25,017 nt of DNA from Bacillota bacterium (lineage in GTDB: Bacteria; Bacillota; Clostridia; Lachnospirales; Lachnospiraceae), in NCBI GenBank assembly GCA_023450835.1, contig JAEXGM010000106.1, positions 1 to 25,017 of the forward strand, given 5' to 3'. This document shows, piece by piece, positions 7,357-14,585 of the stretch. A program made the position numbers and the translations under genes. The number at the start of each line of letters is the position of its first letter. Within the stretch, counting starts at the first letter, position 1. The notes under the pieces were generated by a model, which worked only from the letters and a program-made list of their open reading frames with translations, had not been told where the DNA came from and ran no database searches.

Positions 7357-8430
7357 ATGTTTGATAAATTAGAAGATTTACTTATACGCTATCAGGAATT
7401 AACAGATGAATTAAATGACCCCAATGTAGTTAACGACCAGGCTCGCTTTCGAAAACTTATGAAAGAACAGAATGACCTTGCGCCTATTGTAGAAAAATAC
7501 ACGGAGTACAAAGAAACAAAGGCAGCTATCGAAGATAGTCTTACAATGCTTGAGGAAGAAAGTGATGAAGAGCTAAGAGAGCTTGCCAAGGAAGAATTAA
7601 GCGAATGTAAAGAAAAGGTTGAAGTGATAGAGAAAGAATTAAAGATACTTCTTCTTCCCAAGGACCCTAACGATGAAAAGAACGTAATTGTTGAAATCAG
7701 AGGTGGTGCCGGCGGAGATGAGGCAGCTTTATTTGCCGCAGAATTATTCCGTATGTATTCCAAGTATTCAGAAACTCAGAACTGGAAAATAGATATGATG
7801 AATGTCAATGAAAACGGACTTGGCGGATTTAAGGAAGTTGTTTTCATGATTAACGGCAGAGGCGTTTATTCAAAGATGAAATACGAGAGCGGTGTACACC
7901 GTGTTCAGCGTATCCCCGTAACAGAATCCGGCGGAAGAATCCATACCTCAACTTCAACAGTAGCTATTATGCCGGAAGCAGAAGAAGTAGATGTATATCT
8001 TGATTTAAATGACTGTAAATTCGATGTATTCCGTTCCTCCGGTAATGGTGGACAGTGCGTTAACACCACTGACTCGGCAGTACGTCTTACTCATATTCCA
8101 ACAGGTATCGTAATCTCCTGTCAGGATGAAAAATCCCAGTTGAAGAACAGGGATAAAGCCTTAAAAGTACTGCGAAGCAAACTCTATGAGATGGAGCTGG
8201 AAAAGGCTCATAATGCCGAAGCCGAAGCCAGAAGAAGTCAGGTTGGAACAGGAGACCGTTCTGAAAAGATACGTACCTATAATTTTCCTCAGGGCCGTGT
8301 AACTGACCACCGTATTAAACTTACTCTCCATCAGCTTGACAACATCATGGATGGAGATTTAGAAGAAGTAATCGACAGCCTCATTGCCGCCGACCAAGCC
8401 GCAAAGTTGGCAAACATGAATGAACAGTAA
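7357..8430 (+). CDS. prfA: peptide chain release factor 1
   Basis: Release factor 1 recognises UAA and UAG in the ribosomal A site and triggers peptide release. This 357-residue protein has the GGQ catalytic motif (residues 231-233, in SSGNGGQCVNTTDSAVR) and the RF1-type PxT recognition tripeptide as PVT (187-189, in HRVQRIPVTESGG), which separates it from RF2 (SPF). The N-terminal helical domain is complete. A strong AGGAAGGA precedes the ATG. It is the last gene of the rho-rpmE-DUF1385-prmC-prfA cluster. The final codons (DQAAKLANMNEQ) are duplicated just past the stop, out of frame with the gene. Confidence 0.97.
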   Translation: MFDKLEDLLIRYQELTDELNDPNVVNDQARFRKLMKEQNDLAPIVEKYTEYKETKAAIEDSLTMLEEESDEELRELAKEELSECKEKVEVIEKELKILLLPKDPNDEKNVIVEIRGGAGGDEAALFAAELFRMYSKYSETQNWKIDMMNVNENGLGGFKEVVFMINGRGVYSKMKYESGVHRVQRIPVTESGGRIHTSTSTVAIMPEAEEVDVYLDLNDCKFDVFRSSGNGGQCVNTTDSAVRLTHIPTGIVISCQDEKSQLKNRDKALKVLRSKLYEMELEKAHNAEAEARRSQVGTGDRSEKIRTYNFPQGRVTDHRIKLTLHQLDNIMDGDLEEVIDSLIAADQAAKLANMNEQ

Positions 8431-8491
8431 AGGCTTGGTCGGCAGACCTAGCCGCAAAGCTGGCAAATATGAATGAACAATAAAAGGCTTG
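8392..8491 (+). repeat. direct duplication of the prfA 3' end
   Basis: The last codons and immediate downstream bases of prfA (8392-8437, encoding DQAAKLANMNEQ, stop, then aggcttg) recur at 8445-8491 with four substitutions and one inserted base. The second copy still reads DLAAKLANMNEQ-stop in its own frame: three of the four changes are synonymous and one changes Q to L. Offset is 53 bp, so the copy is not in frame with prfA. Confidence 0.85.
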
Positions 8492-8520
8492 ATTTCTAAA
8501 TTGAATAGATTTACTAAAAT

Positions 8521-8560
8521 ATCGGTCTTTCTGCTTGTCAGATAGACCGATTATAATTTA
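8521..8560 (+). terminator. likely rho-independent terminator of the prfA cluster
   Basis: ATCGGTCT (8521-8528) pairs with AGACCGAT (8544-8551). An inner TCTG/CAGA extension closes over loop CTTGT after a single mismatch, and TATAATTTA follows. The U-tract is weak, but the stem is strong and no gene follows closely. The remainder of the 351-bp gap (8561-8781) is AT-rich, and I see no gene or clear promoter in it. Confidence 0.6.
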
Positions 8561-8781
8561 TGTATTAATTTAGATAGCTTTACACCTTCATATACATTCC
8601 CTTGATAGTTTTATTGCTTCATATATCACATAGTGGTTAGTTTATTTAAATTCCAAACTATGAGGATTCTTTGATGATTATTTTTATTGGTTAAGGCAAC
8701 ATTAATAGTAGAGGTATCTTAGTTATAAGTCGCGAATTAATAAAGCATAACAGTAATGGTATTAAAGTTTGAGAGGTAAAT

Positions 8782-9408
8782 ATGATGATAAGCTGGATTA
8801 TTAGTTCTATCATAAATTGGTTGATAATTGCAACTTTGATAAATTGTATACTTATGGGATTTCCAATTCCAAAGTTTTCAAAAAGGAATTATCCGCTGAC
8901 ATATATAATTACAAAAGAAAATCATATCGATATTCAAAAAAACTTTGAATGTTCTGCATATTCAGCGGCATATCTTATGAGACATTATGGAATTCGAGCC
9001 AATGGTGAAGACATATATAAGATAATGCCAAATAAAATGAAAAGCGGATATGTTTATCCAAAAGGTATTGTGAGACTGTTAAAGCAACAAGGATTTAAGG
9101 CTGCTATCCGTATCGGAAATATAGCAAAGCTGAAGGAAGAGGTTAGTGCAGGTACTCCTGTTATAGTATTTATTAAGGTATATAGAAATAAAGGCTACTT
9201 ACACTATGTTCCTGTTATTGGGTATAATGAAGAAAATCTTTATATTGCGGAATCTCTTAAAGACCTTATTAATGCAAATGATGTAAACTATAATCGTAGC
9301 ATATCATTTTCAGATTTTAAAAAATTATGGAATACAAGTGACTTAAAGATGCCACTTTACAAATACATATATATCACAGCGAGTAGAAATGACCAATTGA
9401 GTACATAA
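8782..9408 (+). CDS. membrane-anchored C39-like cysteine peptidase domain protein
   Basis: This 208-residue protein has one N-terminal hydrophobic segment (about residues 5-27) followed by a domain resembling the C39 (papain-like) peptidase fold. The likely nucleophile is C57 in NFECSAYSAAYLMRHYG, where a Cys at the head of a helix is typical. The likely general base is H141 in YLHYVPVIGY. The segment that often carries the third acidic residue reads LYIAESL, giving Glu157 where Asp is usual. It is not fused to an ABC transporter, unlike bacteriocin-processing C39 domains, and no transporter lies nearby. The ribosome binding site is GAGAGG. Base composition is more AT-rich than prfA upstream. 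Peptidase activity is an inference; a bacteriocin-maturation or signalling role is possible but unsupported by the neighbours. Confidence 0.72.
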   Translation: MMISWIISSIINWLIIATLINCILMGFPIPKFSKRNYPLTYIITKENHIDIQKNFECSAYSAAYLMRHYGIRANGEDIYKIMPNKMKSGYVYPKGIVRLLKQQGFKAAIRIGNIAKLKEEVSAGTPVIVFIKVYRNKGYLHYVPVIGYNEENLYIAESLKDLINANDVNYNRSISFSDFKKLWNTSDLKMPLYKYIYITASRNDQLST

Positions 9409-9525
9409 AATTCTTGATGATTGATGTATACAGATTACTGGAAAAATTAGTTTATTTATTTTATTTAACATGATATTATGGTATCAGAAATTTATAAATC
9501 TGAATCTGTGAGGGAGGGCTTCAAA

Positions 9526-9843
9526 ATGTTAGCTATAAATGGGATTGACTATCTATTCTATATATTTGTAATAATTGTTGCTCTCCTTTTTGCTGTACAA
9601 TATATTATTTGCTGCAAAGCAAAAAGAATAGCTGTAAAGCTAATCCCTGTGTATGGCATTTGTCTTCTGATTATTTTGGCAATTTTAGTTGCAATAAGCG
9701 ATAATAGCGGTTCTCTCATAGACCTAAAATGGGCTGTGGTAGTCATGATTTTAGGTGTTGCTTTAATTTGTAGTATTTCGGTAGGCACAGCATGGGCAAT
9801 ATATAAAATAAGGAAAAAAAGTAAATCCAAATCTCAGAGGTGA
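9526..9843 (+). CDS. hypothetical three-helix membrane protein
   Basis: I do not recognise this 105-residue protein. It has three hydrophobic segments (about residues 8-30, 37-57 and 68-93), a CC pair at 29-30 at the end of the first helix, and a very basic C-terminus (KIRKKSKSKSQR). The frame is open upstream to 9478, but the ATG at 9526 is preceded by GGGAGGG at good spacing and gives a conventional membrane-protein N-terminus. It lies about 120 nt after the C39-like gene in the AT-rich accessory stretch, and the two could be transcribed together. Confidence 0.65.
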   Translation: MLAINGIDYLFYIFVIIVALLFAVQYIICCKAKRIAVKLIPVYGICLLIILAILVAISDNSGSLIDLKWAVVVMILGVALICSISVGTAWAIYKIRKKSKSKSQR

Positions 9844-9944
9844 ATGCCACCGAGAGCTTTTAAACAACGAATTATCGGATTGAGACAATAAATTCGAATG
9901 TGTAGAGAAAGTATATTGAGAAATCAAAATTTGGAGGGAATTAT

Positions 9945-9986
9945 ATGTGGTGTCATTTTTTGTATAACAACAATAAGTTACGTTAA
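9945..9986 (+). CDS. candidate 13-residue leader peptide
   Basis: A short ORF reading MWCHFLYNNNKLR starts at 9945, with a strong GGAGGG (9933-9938) exactly 6 nt upstream. Its codons 4-10 are the left arm of an 18-bp inverted repeat whose right arm touches the ribosome binding site of the downstream kinase-like gene. The ORF is too short to judge by coding statistics. The quality of its ribosome binding site and its placement are the only support. Confidence 0.35.
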   Translation: MWCHFLYNNNKLR

Positions 9987-10057
9987 TTAAAAATATTCCC
10001 AGATGTGTCTATTTTGTTAGCTTATATATGATATAGGCTTTGTTGTTATACAAAAAA
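9956..10057 (+). repeat. perfect 18-bp inverted repeat flanking 66 bp upstream of the kinase gene
   Basis: TTTTTTGTATAACAACAA (9956-9973) and TTGTTGTTATACAAAAAA (10040-10057) are exact reverse complements, with a 66-bp spacer. After one mismatch, C9954 and T9953 could also pair with G10059 and A10060, which lie inside the kinase ribosome binding site (AGGAG, 10057-10061). In RNA the folded form would partly mask that site. As DNA it could instead be the terminal repeats of a 102-bp mobile element, but no target duplication is obvious. A TATGAT at 10027-10032 in the spacer has no good -35. Confidence 0.85.
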
Positions 10058-10065
10058 GGAGAAAA

Positions 10066-10725
10066 ATGAAAATTCAAAATAATATTATTAAATATATTTT
10101 AAAAGATGTATATTTTATTAATGGAACTGCATATGCGGGAAAATCGACAATGGTCAAGCTTTTGGCCGAAAAATATAACGGAATTTGTTGTGGAGAGAAT
10201 TATCACTGCATACTAATGGGGGCGATTAATAATGAAGATCAGCCTAACTTATCCTATATTGAGACAATGAAGGACTGGCAAGAATTTATTAATCGAACAC
10301 CGGAAGAGTATGATAATTGGATAATCGGATCAGGGAATGAAGCTGCTGATTTAGAAATTGTCCGTCTTATACAGCTGGTGGAACAAGGTAAGAAGATATT
10401 TGTGGACACAAATATCTCAGTTGAAGTATTAAAAGAAATCTCAGATTACGACCATGTAGCAATTATGTTGTGTCCGCAAAGCATGTCTGTTGACAGATTT
10501 TTTGAACGTGAAGATGCAGACAAACAATTTATATTAGCACAGATTAACAAAGCCGAAAATCCCAAAAAAGCAATGGAAAATTATAAGGAATGCTTGGCAA
10601 AGATTAATAGTCATGAGAAATATATAGCGTATGAGAATAGTGGATTTTTTACCATGTTAAGAACGGAGGAAAGAACGCTGGCAGATGCTTTGGAGATATT
10701 AGAAAAGCATTTTAAGCTAAATTAG
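10066..10725 (+). CDS. P-loop kinase-like NTPase of unknown substrate
   Basis: A 219-residue protein with a clear Walker A motif near the N-terminus (G20-TAYA-GKST, in FINGTAYAGKSTMVKLL). The layout resembles small nucleotide- or shikimate-kinase-like proteins of the AAA_33 type. A strand ending in aspartate, KKIFVDTN (about 108-115), may be the second nucleotide-site acid. DRFFEREDADKQFIL resembles a lid segment with arginines. The N-terminal strand VYFINGTA fits a kinase core. It carries no signal peptide. The start at ATG 10066 follows AAAAAAGGAG. The substrate cannot be read from the sequence; a small molecule such as a metabolite or antibiotic is possible but not shown. The leader with an inverted repeat and tiny ORF suggests regulated translation. 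Confidence 0.65.
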   Translation: MKIQNNIIKYILKDVYFINGTAYAGKSTMVKLLAEKYNGICCGENYHCILMGAINNEDQPNLSYIETMKDWQEFINRTPEEYDNWIIGSGNEAADLEIVRLIQLVEQGKKIFVDTNISVEVLKEISDYDHVAIMLCPQSMSVDRFFEREDADKQFILAQINKAENPKKAMENYKECLAKINSHEKYIAYENSGFFTMLRTEERTLADALEILEKHFKLN

Positions 10726-10849
10726 CAGGAATCAAATACATGGAAGTAATTTGCCTTAAGAAATCAATTATCAGGTATTGCTGAAACATATTTATAAGAT
10801 TAATAATGTTAAAAGGTTAAATTATACTTTAGGGGGAATGATTTAGATA

Positions 10850-10880
10850 TTGAAAAATTACATCGTATTAGCTTTATAAT
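10850..10880 (+). promoter_or_regulatory. possible promoter for the DUF6273 gene
   Basis: TTGAAA (10850-10855) and TATAAT (10875-10880) are 19 bp apart, slightly long. Transcription would start near 10887, leaving a very short leader. The nearest Shine-Dalgarno-like sequence (AGAAAGG, 10884-10890) would then sit at the 5' end of the mRNA. Confidence 0.35.
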
Positions 10881-10909
10881 AAAAGAAAGGTCTGTAAAAT
10901 TGCATTTCT

Positions 10910-12346
10910 ATGAATGTTAAATTAGCATTGAAGACAGGCATTGTAATCGCAGCAATAATTCTCTGTGCTGGTTTTCTTTTAAATTATAAATTTAATAATA
11001 ACAAAAAAACCAGCCCACCTAAGGAGGAGGCCATAAATATGAGTGATTCCAATATGAATGGAGAAATAAATTCAGGTATGTTTGAGAATAACCGCCTTGT
11101 GACGCTAAGAGACTCTGCATCTGTGAATGTTACTGATAAGCTGGCAATATACACTGGTAATACAGACTGCATTAATATTGATGCTTCAAAAGGTGTACCG
11201 GAAAACATTACTTACAAATCAGAAGATAATTCCATAGCAGAAGTAATTAAGGGTTATGTAGTGGCCAATCGGGAAGGCGAGACAAATATTATTACTTCAT
11301 TTTCATTAGAGGGAAAAGAGATGTCTTTTCGTACTCTGGTAACTGTATTAGCGGGAACAGTGACTGTTAGTGCCTCCGAGATAGAAGTGATGGAAGGCAC
11401 AACCAAGAAGTTGAAAACTAAATTGGATAAGGGTGTGTTAAGCGGAGTCTCCTATGAATCTGACAACACAGACGTTGCCACTGCAGTAAATGACGGAGTT
11501 GATGGTATCATAACAGGTGTCACGAAGGGAACCGCCAAAGTTACCGTTACTGCAAATGTATCCGGAAGTATTACCGTGAAAGAAGTCGCTGTTACGGTTT
11601 CCGGCTTTGACAAAGGAGATATTCCGATTCAGAACCCGGTTCGGGCAGATAATTTTACAGAAGAGGATGACTGGCAGGGAAGCCGTATTAACTTCGGGAG
11701 ATTTGAGCAGGACAATAGAATCAGCAATGGCAAAGAGCCGATTCTTTGGAGAGTTCTTGAAGTGGATGATAAATCAGTCCTCTTGCTGGCGGAATATGGT
11801 TTGATCTGCAAGAACATTCATGAAACCTTTGAGGATTTTACATGGGAGACGTCTACACTGAGAACATGGCTGAACACTTCTTTTCTGGATATGGCATTTA
11901 CCAATCAGGAAAGAAAAGCGATTCTTGACAGCAGTATTAGAACCCCTGATAACACTGCCTGGGGCACCAAGGGCGGAAATGATACCACTGATAAAGTGTT
12001 TCTGCCAAGTATTCAGGATGTGATGAATACAGCCTATGGTTTCCCTGATAATATGGAACCATCTAAAACAAGAATGCTTCAGTGCACTGTCTATGCCCGT
12101 AAGAACGGCGGTTATATGAATAAAGAAAACGGCAATACCTGCTGGTGGCTTCGCTCACCGGGTTTTAACCAGAAGTATGCGGATTATGTTTTTACCACAG
12201 GTGCTATTACGGAAAATTATTTTGTGGGAAGACGTTATGATGCCATAAGGCCGGCTATTCGGGTTGATTTATCTGCGGTTCAGATAAAGCCCAGACAGAA
12301 AACCGGGGAAAATATTTATCCTTACATCAGCCAATTGCCCAATTGA
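10910..12346 (+). CDS. exported or membrane-anchored protein with Ig-like repeats and DUF6273 domain
   Basis: This 478-residue protein starts with a hydrophobic segment (about residues 8-25) that should export it and may stay as an anchor. Next are two Ig-like (Big_2-type) repeats, roughly 66-147 and 150-231, the second with the typical GVTKGTAKVTVTAN strand. The C-terminal half (about 255-460) matches the DUF6273 pattern: INFGRFEQDN, EPILWRVLEV, TLRTWLNTSFL, DKVFLPSIQDV, CWWLRSPG (411-418) and AIRPAIRVDL. Such proteins are common on the surface of Lachnospiraceae; I know of no defined biochemical role, though the domain resembles carbohydrate- or FGE-type folds (inference). The start is uncertain: AGAAAGG is about 19 nt upstream of the ATG, which is too far. 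The stop codon lies inside the -35 box of the metG promoter. Confidence 0.82.
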   Translation: MNVKLALKTGIVIAAIILCAGFLLNYKFNNNKKTSPPKEEAINMSDSNMNGEINSGMFENNRLVTLRDSASVNVTDKLAIYTGNTDCINIDASKGVPENITYKSEDNSIAEVIKGYVVANREGETNIITSFSLEGKEMSFRTLVTVLAGTVTVSASEIEVMEGTTKKLKTKLDKGVLSGVSYESDNTDVATAVNDGVDGIITGVTKGTAKVTVTANVSGSITVKEVAVTVSGFDKGDIPIQNPVRADNFTEEDDWQGSRINFGRFEQDNRISNGKEPILWRVLEVDDKSVLLLAEYGLICKNIHETFEDFTWETSTLRTWLNTSFLDMAFTNQERKAILDSSIRTPDNTAWGTKGGNDTTDKVFLPSIQDVMNTAYGFPDNMEPSKTRMLQCTVYARKNGGYMNKENGNTCWWLRSPGFNQKYADYVFTTGAITENYFVGRRYDAIRPAIRVDLSAVQIKPRQKTGENIYPYISQLPN

Positions 12347-12371
12347 CAAGGCAAACCAATTGATTTATAAT
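12343..12371 (+). promoter_or_regulatory. perfect consensus promoter for the metG T-box transcript
   Basis: TTGACA (12343-12348), 17-bp spacer, TATAAT (12366-12371). Both hexamers are exact consensus. The -35 overlaps the stop codon of the upstream DUF6273 gene. Transcription would start near 12378. Confidence 0.9.
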
Positions 12372-12377
12372 ATTCAA

Positions 12378-12688
12378 AATTTCACAAAATAAAGGTAATG
12401 AAAAGAAAAGTAAAAAGCAGTGGAAGTCACAGAGAGTCCCGTATGGTGAGAGGGGATATGAAAGCTGTTTTTGAAAATGGTCTTGGAACTGCGTACCGAA
12501 GGTTTGATGTATCAAACACAAGGCTGCGACGGGTGCACCCGTTATCGTGCCGGGCTGTCGATAGGTTTGTTTTTCCGCAGCTGGCAAGGCTCCTGCCGCG
12601 AGGTATGAGTGAATTTGAGGTGGTAACACGAAGCTTTTAGCTCTCGTCCTCGAAAATATATTTTTCGGGGGTGAGAGCTTTTTTATTT
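12378..12688 (+). promoter_or_regulatory. T-box leader (riboswitch) controlling metG, probable AUG specifier
   Basis: The 5' leader has T-box hallmarks in order: an AGAGAG element (12431-12436) of Stem I with a GGTGAGAGG apical-type segment; a specifier region GAAAATGG where ATG (12477-12479) followed by a purine fits methionine; a stem GTTTGAT/ATCAAAC (12502-12517); a palindromic ACGGGTGCACCCGT (12529-12542); and the T-box GGTGGTAACACG (12619-12630). The TGGT in the T-box complements ACCA, the 3' end expected of a tRNA with A73. A terminator follows. The leader should let uncharged tRNA-Met stabilise an antiterminator and allow transcription of metG. Specifier assignment is by pattern, without a computed fold. 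Confidence 0.9.
12639..12688 (+). terminator. T-box regulated intrinsic terminator
   Basis: AGCTCTC (12639-12645) pairs with GAGAGCT (12673-12679), with an inner TCGAAAA/TTTTCGG-rich extension, followed by a run of T (12680-12684). It overlaps the 3' side of the antiterminator region, as in transcription-attenuating T-boxes. Confidence 0.88.
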
Positions 12689-12720
12689 ACCAAATCAAAT
12701 AAGGAAAGTGAGGTTTTACA

Positions 12721-14310
12721 ATGAAGCAGAAGATTTTAGTGGGAGGAGCCTGGCCCTATGCCAACGGTTCGCTCCACATAGGGCATATAGCAGGCCTGTT
12801 GCCGGGAGATGTCATAGCGAGATACCACAGAGCAATCGGAAATGATGTATATTATGTATCCGGCAGTGACTGCCATGGGACGCCGGTTACTATAAGAGCC
12901 AGACAGGAAGAAAAGACACCGGGTGAAATCAGCGACAGTTATCACCGGGAATTCTGCCGGTGCTTCGAGTGGCTTGGATTTTCTTATGACTTATATGGAA
13001 AAACATCGGAAAAGCTGCACAAGGACTTTGTAAGGGAATTTCATGAGAAGCTGTACACTTCGGAGTATGTATATGAGAAATCATCGCCCCAGAGTTTTTG
13101 CAGCCATTGCGGGCAATTCTTACCCGATCGTTACGTAGAGGGAATATGTCCGGTATGTAAAAAGGAAGCCAGAGGAGACCAGTGCGACTCTTGCGGAACA
13201 GTATTGGACACAGAGCATCTGCTGGAACCCAAGTGCATGCTTTGCGGTAATACGCCGGAGTTTCGGGAAAGCAGACACCTTTACCTTAGGGTTACCGGAT
13301 TAAAGAAGCAGTTAGAACAATTGTTGAATACCCATCCTAATTGGAGAAAGAATGCAATTCAGCTGACAAAACGCTATCTGTCAGAAGGATTAAGGGACAG
13401 AGCCCTGACCAGGGATTTGGACTGGGGAATTGAGGTACCCTTTCATGGATTTGAAAATAAAAAGATATATATCTGGGCAGAAAACGTTCTTGGATACCTA
13501 TCCATGAGCAGGGAGGCTGCCAGATTAAGAGGGGAAGACTTTAAAGAACTATGGGGTAAGGGAGCAAGGCACTATTATATCCATGCAAAAGACAATATAC
13601 CCTTTCATACCATAATTCTTCCGTCACTGCTTATTGCCCAGGGAGAGGATTACCGTCTGCCTGATGATATTATATCCAATGAATACCTTACCTTGGACGG
13701 CAGAAAGATTTCCACCAGTAAGAATCATGCAATCTGGGTGAAGGATATCATCGGCAAATACAACCCGGATGCGCTTCGTTACTTTATGATTGCAAATGGG
13801 CCGGAAAAGAGGGACACTGATTTTTCTCTTTATGAATTTGCCAAAAGCAGTAACAGTGAATTGGCAGGGGCATACGGCAATTTTGTAAACAGGACCTTGG
13901 TATTTCTCTATAAATATTTTGAAGGTGCTGTTACGAAAGGAAACCTGGATAAAGTGGTGGAAGAGAAGATTACAGGAACTTTCTCCGTCACTGGAAATCT
14001 CATTGAACAAGGAAGTCTAAAGGAGGCTTTAGAGAAAATCTTTGAGCTTGTGAGGTTCTCTAATAAATACTTTGACAGTAAAGTCCCCTGGATTACCAGA
14101 GTACAGAATATTTCAGAATGTGAGGATACCCTGTATAACTGTGTGCAGCTTATAGCAAGTCTTGGAGTTCTCCTTGCTCCTTTTCTTCCTTTTTCTTCTG
14201 AAAAAATATTAGGGTGGCTGAAGCTTAAGAGTACCTGGGAAATACAGTATATCTTACCGGGCTTTAAGCTTCCGGAGAGTGAGATACTATTTTCAAGGAT
14301 AGATAATTGA
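12721..14310 (+). CDS. metG: methionyl-tRNA synthetase, short divergent form
   Basis: Class I aminoacyl-tRNA synthetase charging tRNA-Met. The 529-residue protein has the HIGH motif (19-22), SGSDCHGTP, and four CxxC pairs (C127/C130, C143/C146, C155/C158, C172/C175), indicating two zinc knuckles. The second signature is KISTS (329-333), not KMSKS. The methionine-pocket region reads WAENVLGY (about 252-259), where E. coli has WLDAPIGY. It ends after the anticodon-binding helical domain and lacks the C-terminal tRNA-binding (EMAP/Trbp111-like) domain common in longer bacterial MetRS. The ATG follows GGAAAGTGAGG. Expression should be controlled by the T-box leader. The divergent motifs raise the possibility that it is a second MetRS rather than the main housekeeping one. 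Confidence 0.93.
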   Translation: MKQKILVGGAWPYANGSLHIGHIAGLLPGDVIARYHRAIGNDVYYVSGSDCHGTPVTIRARQEEKTPGEISDSYHREFCRCFEWLGFSYDLYGKTSEKLHKDFVREFHEKLYTSEYVYEKSSPQSFCSHCGQFLPDRYVEGICPVCKKEARGDQCDSCGTVLDTEHLLEPKCMLCGNTPEFRESRHLYLRVTGLKKQLEQLLNTHPNWRKNAIQLTKRYLSEGLRDRALTRDLDWGIEVPFHGFENKKIYIWAENVLGYLSMSREAARLRGEDFKELWGKGARHYYIHAKDNIPFHTIILPSLLIAQGEDYRLPDDIISNEYLTLDGRKISTSKNHAIWVKDIIGKYNPDALRYFMIANGPEKRDTDFSLYEFAKSSNSELAGAYGNFVNRTLVFLYKYFEGAVTKGNLDKVVEEKITGTFSVTGNLIEQGSLKEALEKIFELVRFSNKYFDSKVPWITRVQNISECEDTLYNCVQLIASLGVLLAPFLPFSSEKILGWLKLKSTWEIQYILPGFKLPESEILFSRIDN

Positions 14311-14360
14311 CTTGCAGCCTGGTAAAAGATACGTTAGAATAGGATAGATTCTTTTCTTAG

Positions 14361-14537
14361 AAAAAGCTGGCTTTAGAGGTCTTTTCTTCTGTTTATATTG
14401 AGTATTTGAAACAGGAATATGGTTGGGACAGCGTTAAAAAGCTCATAATGTCAGAAGATTGGAAGAAGTCCCTTGGAAAATCTGAAAAGGAAGTATACCA
14501 GGACTGGGTAGCTTACTTAAAAAATTATTATCAGTAA
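14361..14537 (+). pseudogene. remnant of a gene 3' end, possibly a peptidase-like protein
   Basis: A 58-codon open stretch without a usable start reads like the C-terminus of a real protein: VYIEYLKQEYGWDSVKKLI, then LGKSEKEVYQDWVAYLKNYY and a stop. This style (IEYL..YGW..V..LI, LGKSEKEVYQ.W..YL) resembles the end of zinc-metallopeptidase-like (peptidase MA-type) extracytoplasmic proteins, but I cannot confirm the family. An in-frame stop at 14358-14360 closes it upstream, and no ribosome binding site precedes it. The remaining intergenic sequence (14311-14360, 14538-14585) shows nothing else clear. Confidence 0.45.
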
Positions 14538-14585
14538 AATATTTTATTCAGCTAGAAGCAATAACGAAACAGGAGAAGTAAACCT

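Noticed and set aside
12529..12542. Perfect 14-bp palindrome ACGGGTGCACCCGT as a possible operator
   Set aside because: It is part of the T-box leader secondary structure and is explained by it.
12398..12640. 80-codon open frame on the plus strand upstream of metG
   Set aside because: It lies entirely inside the T-box leader, its codons follow RNA stem sequences, and it has no reasonable coding pattern.
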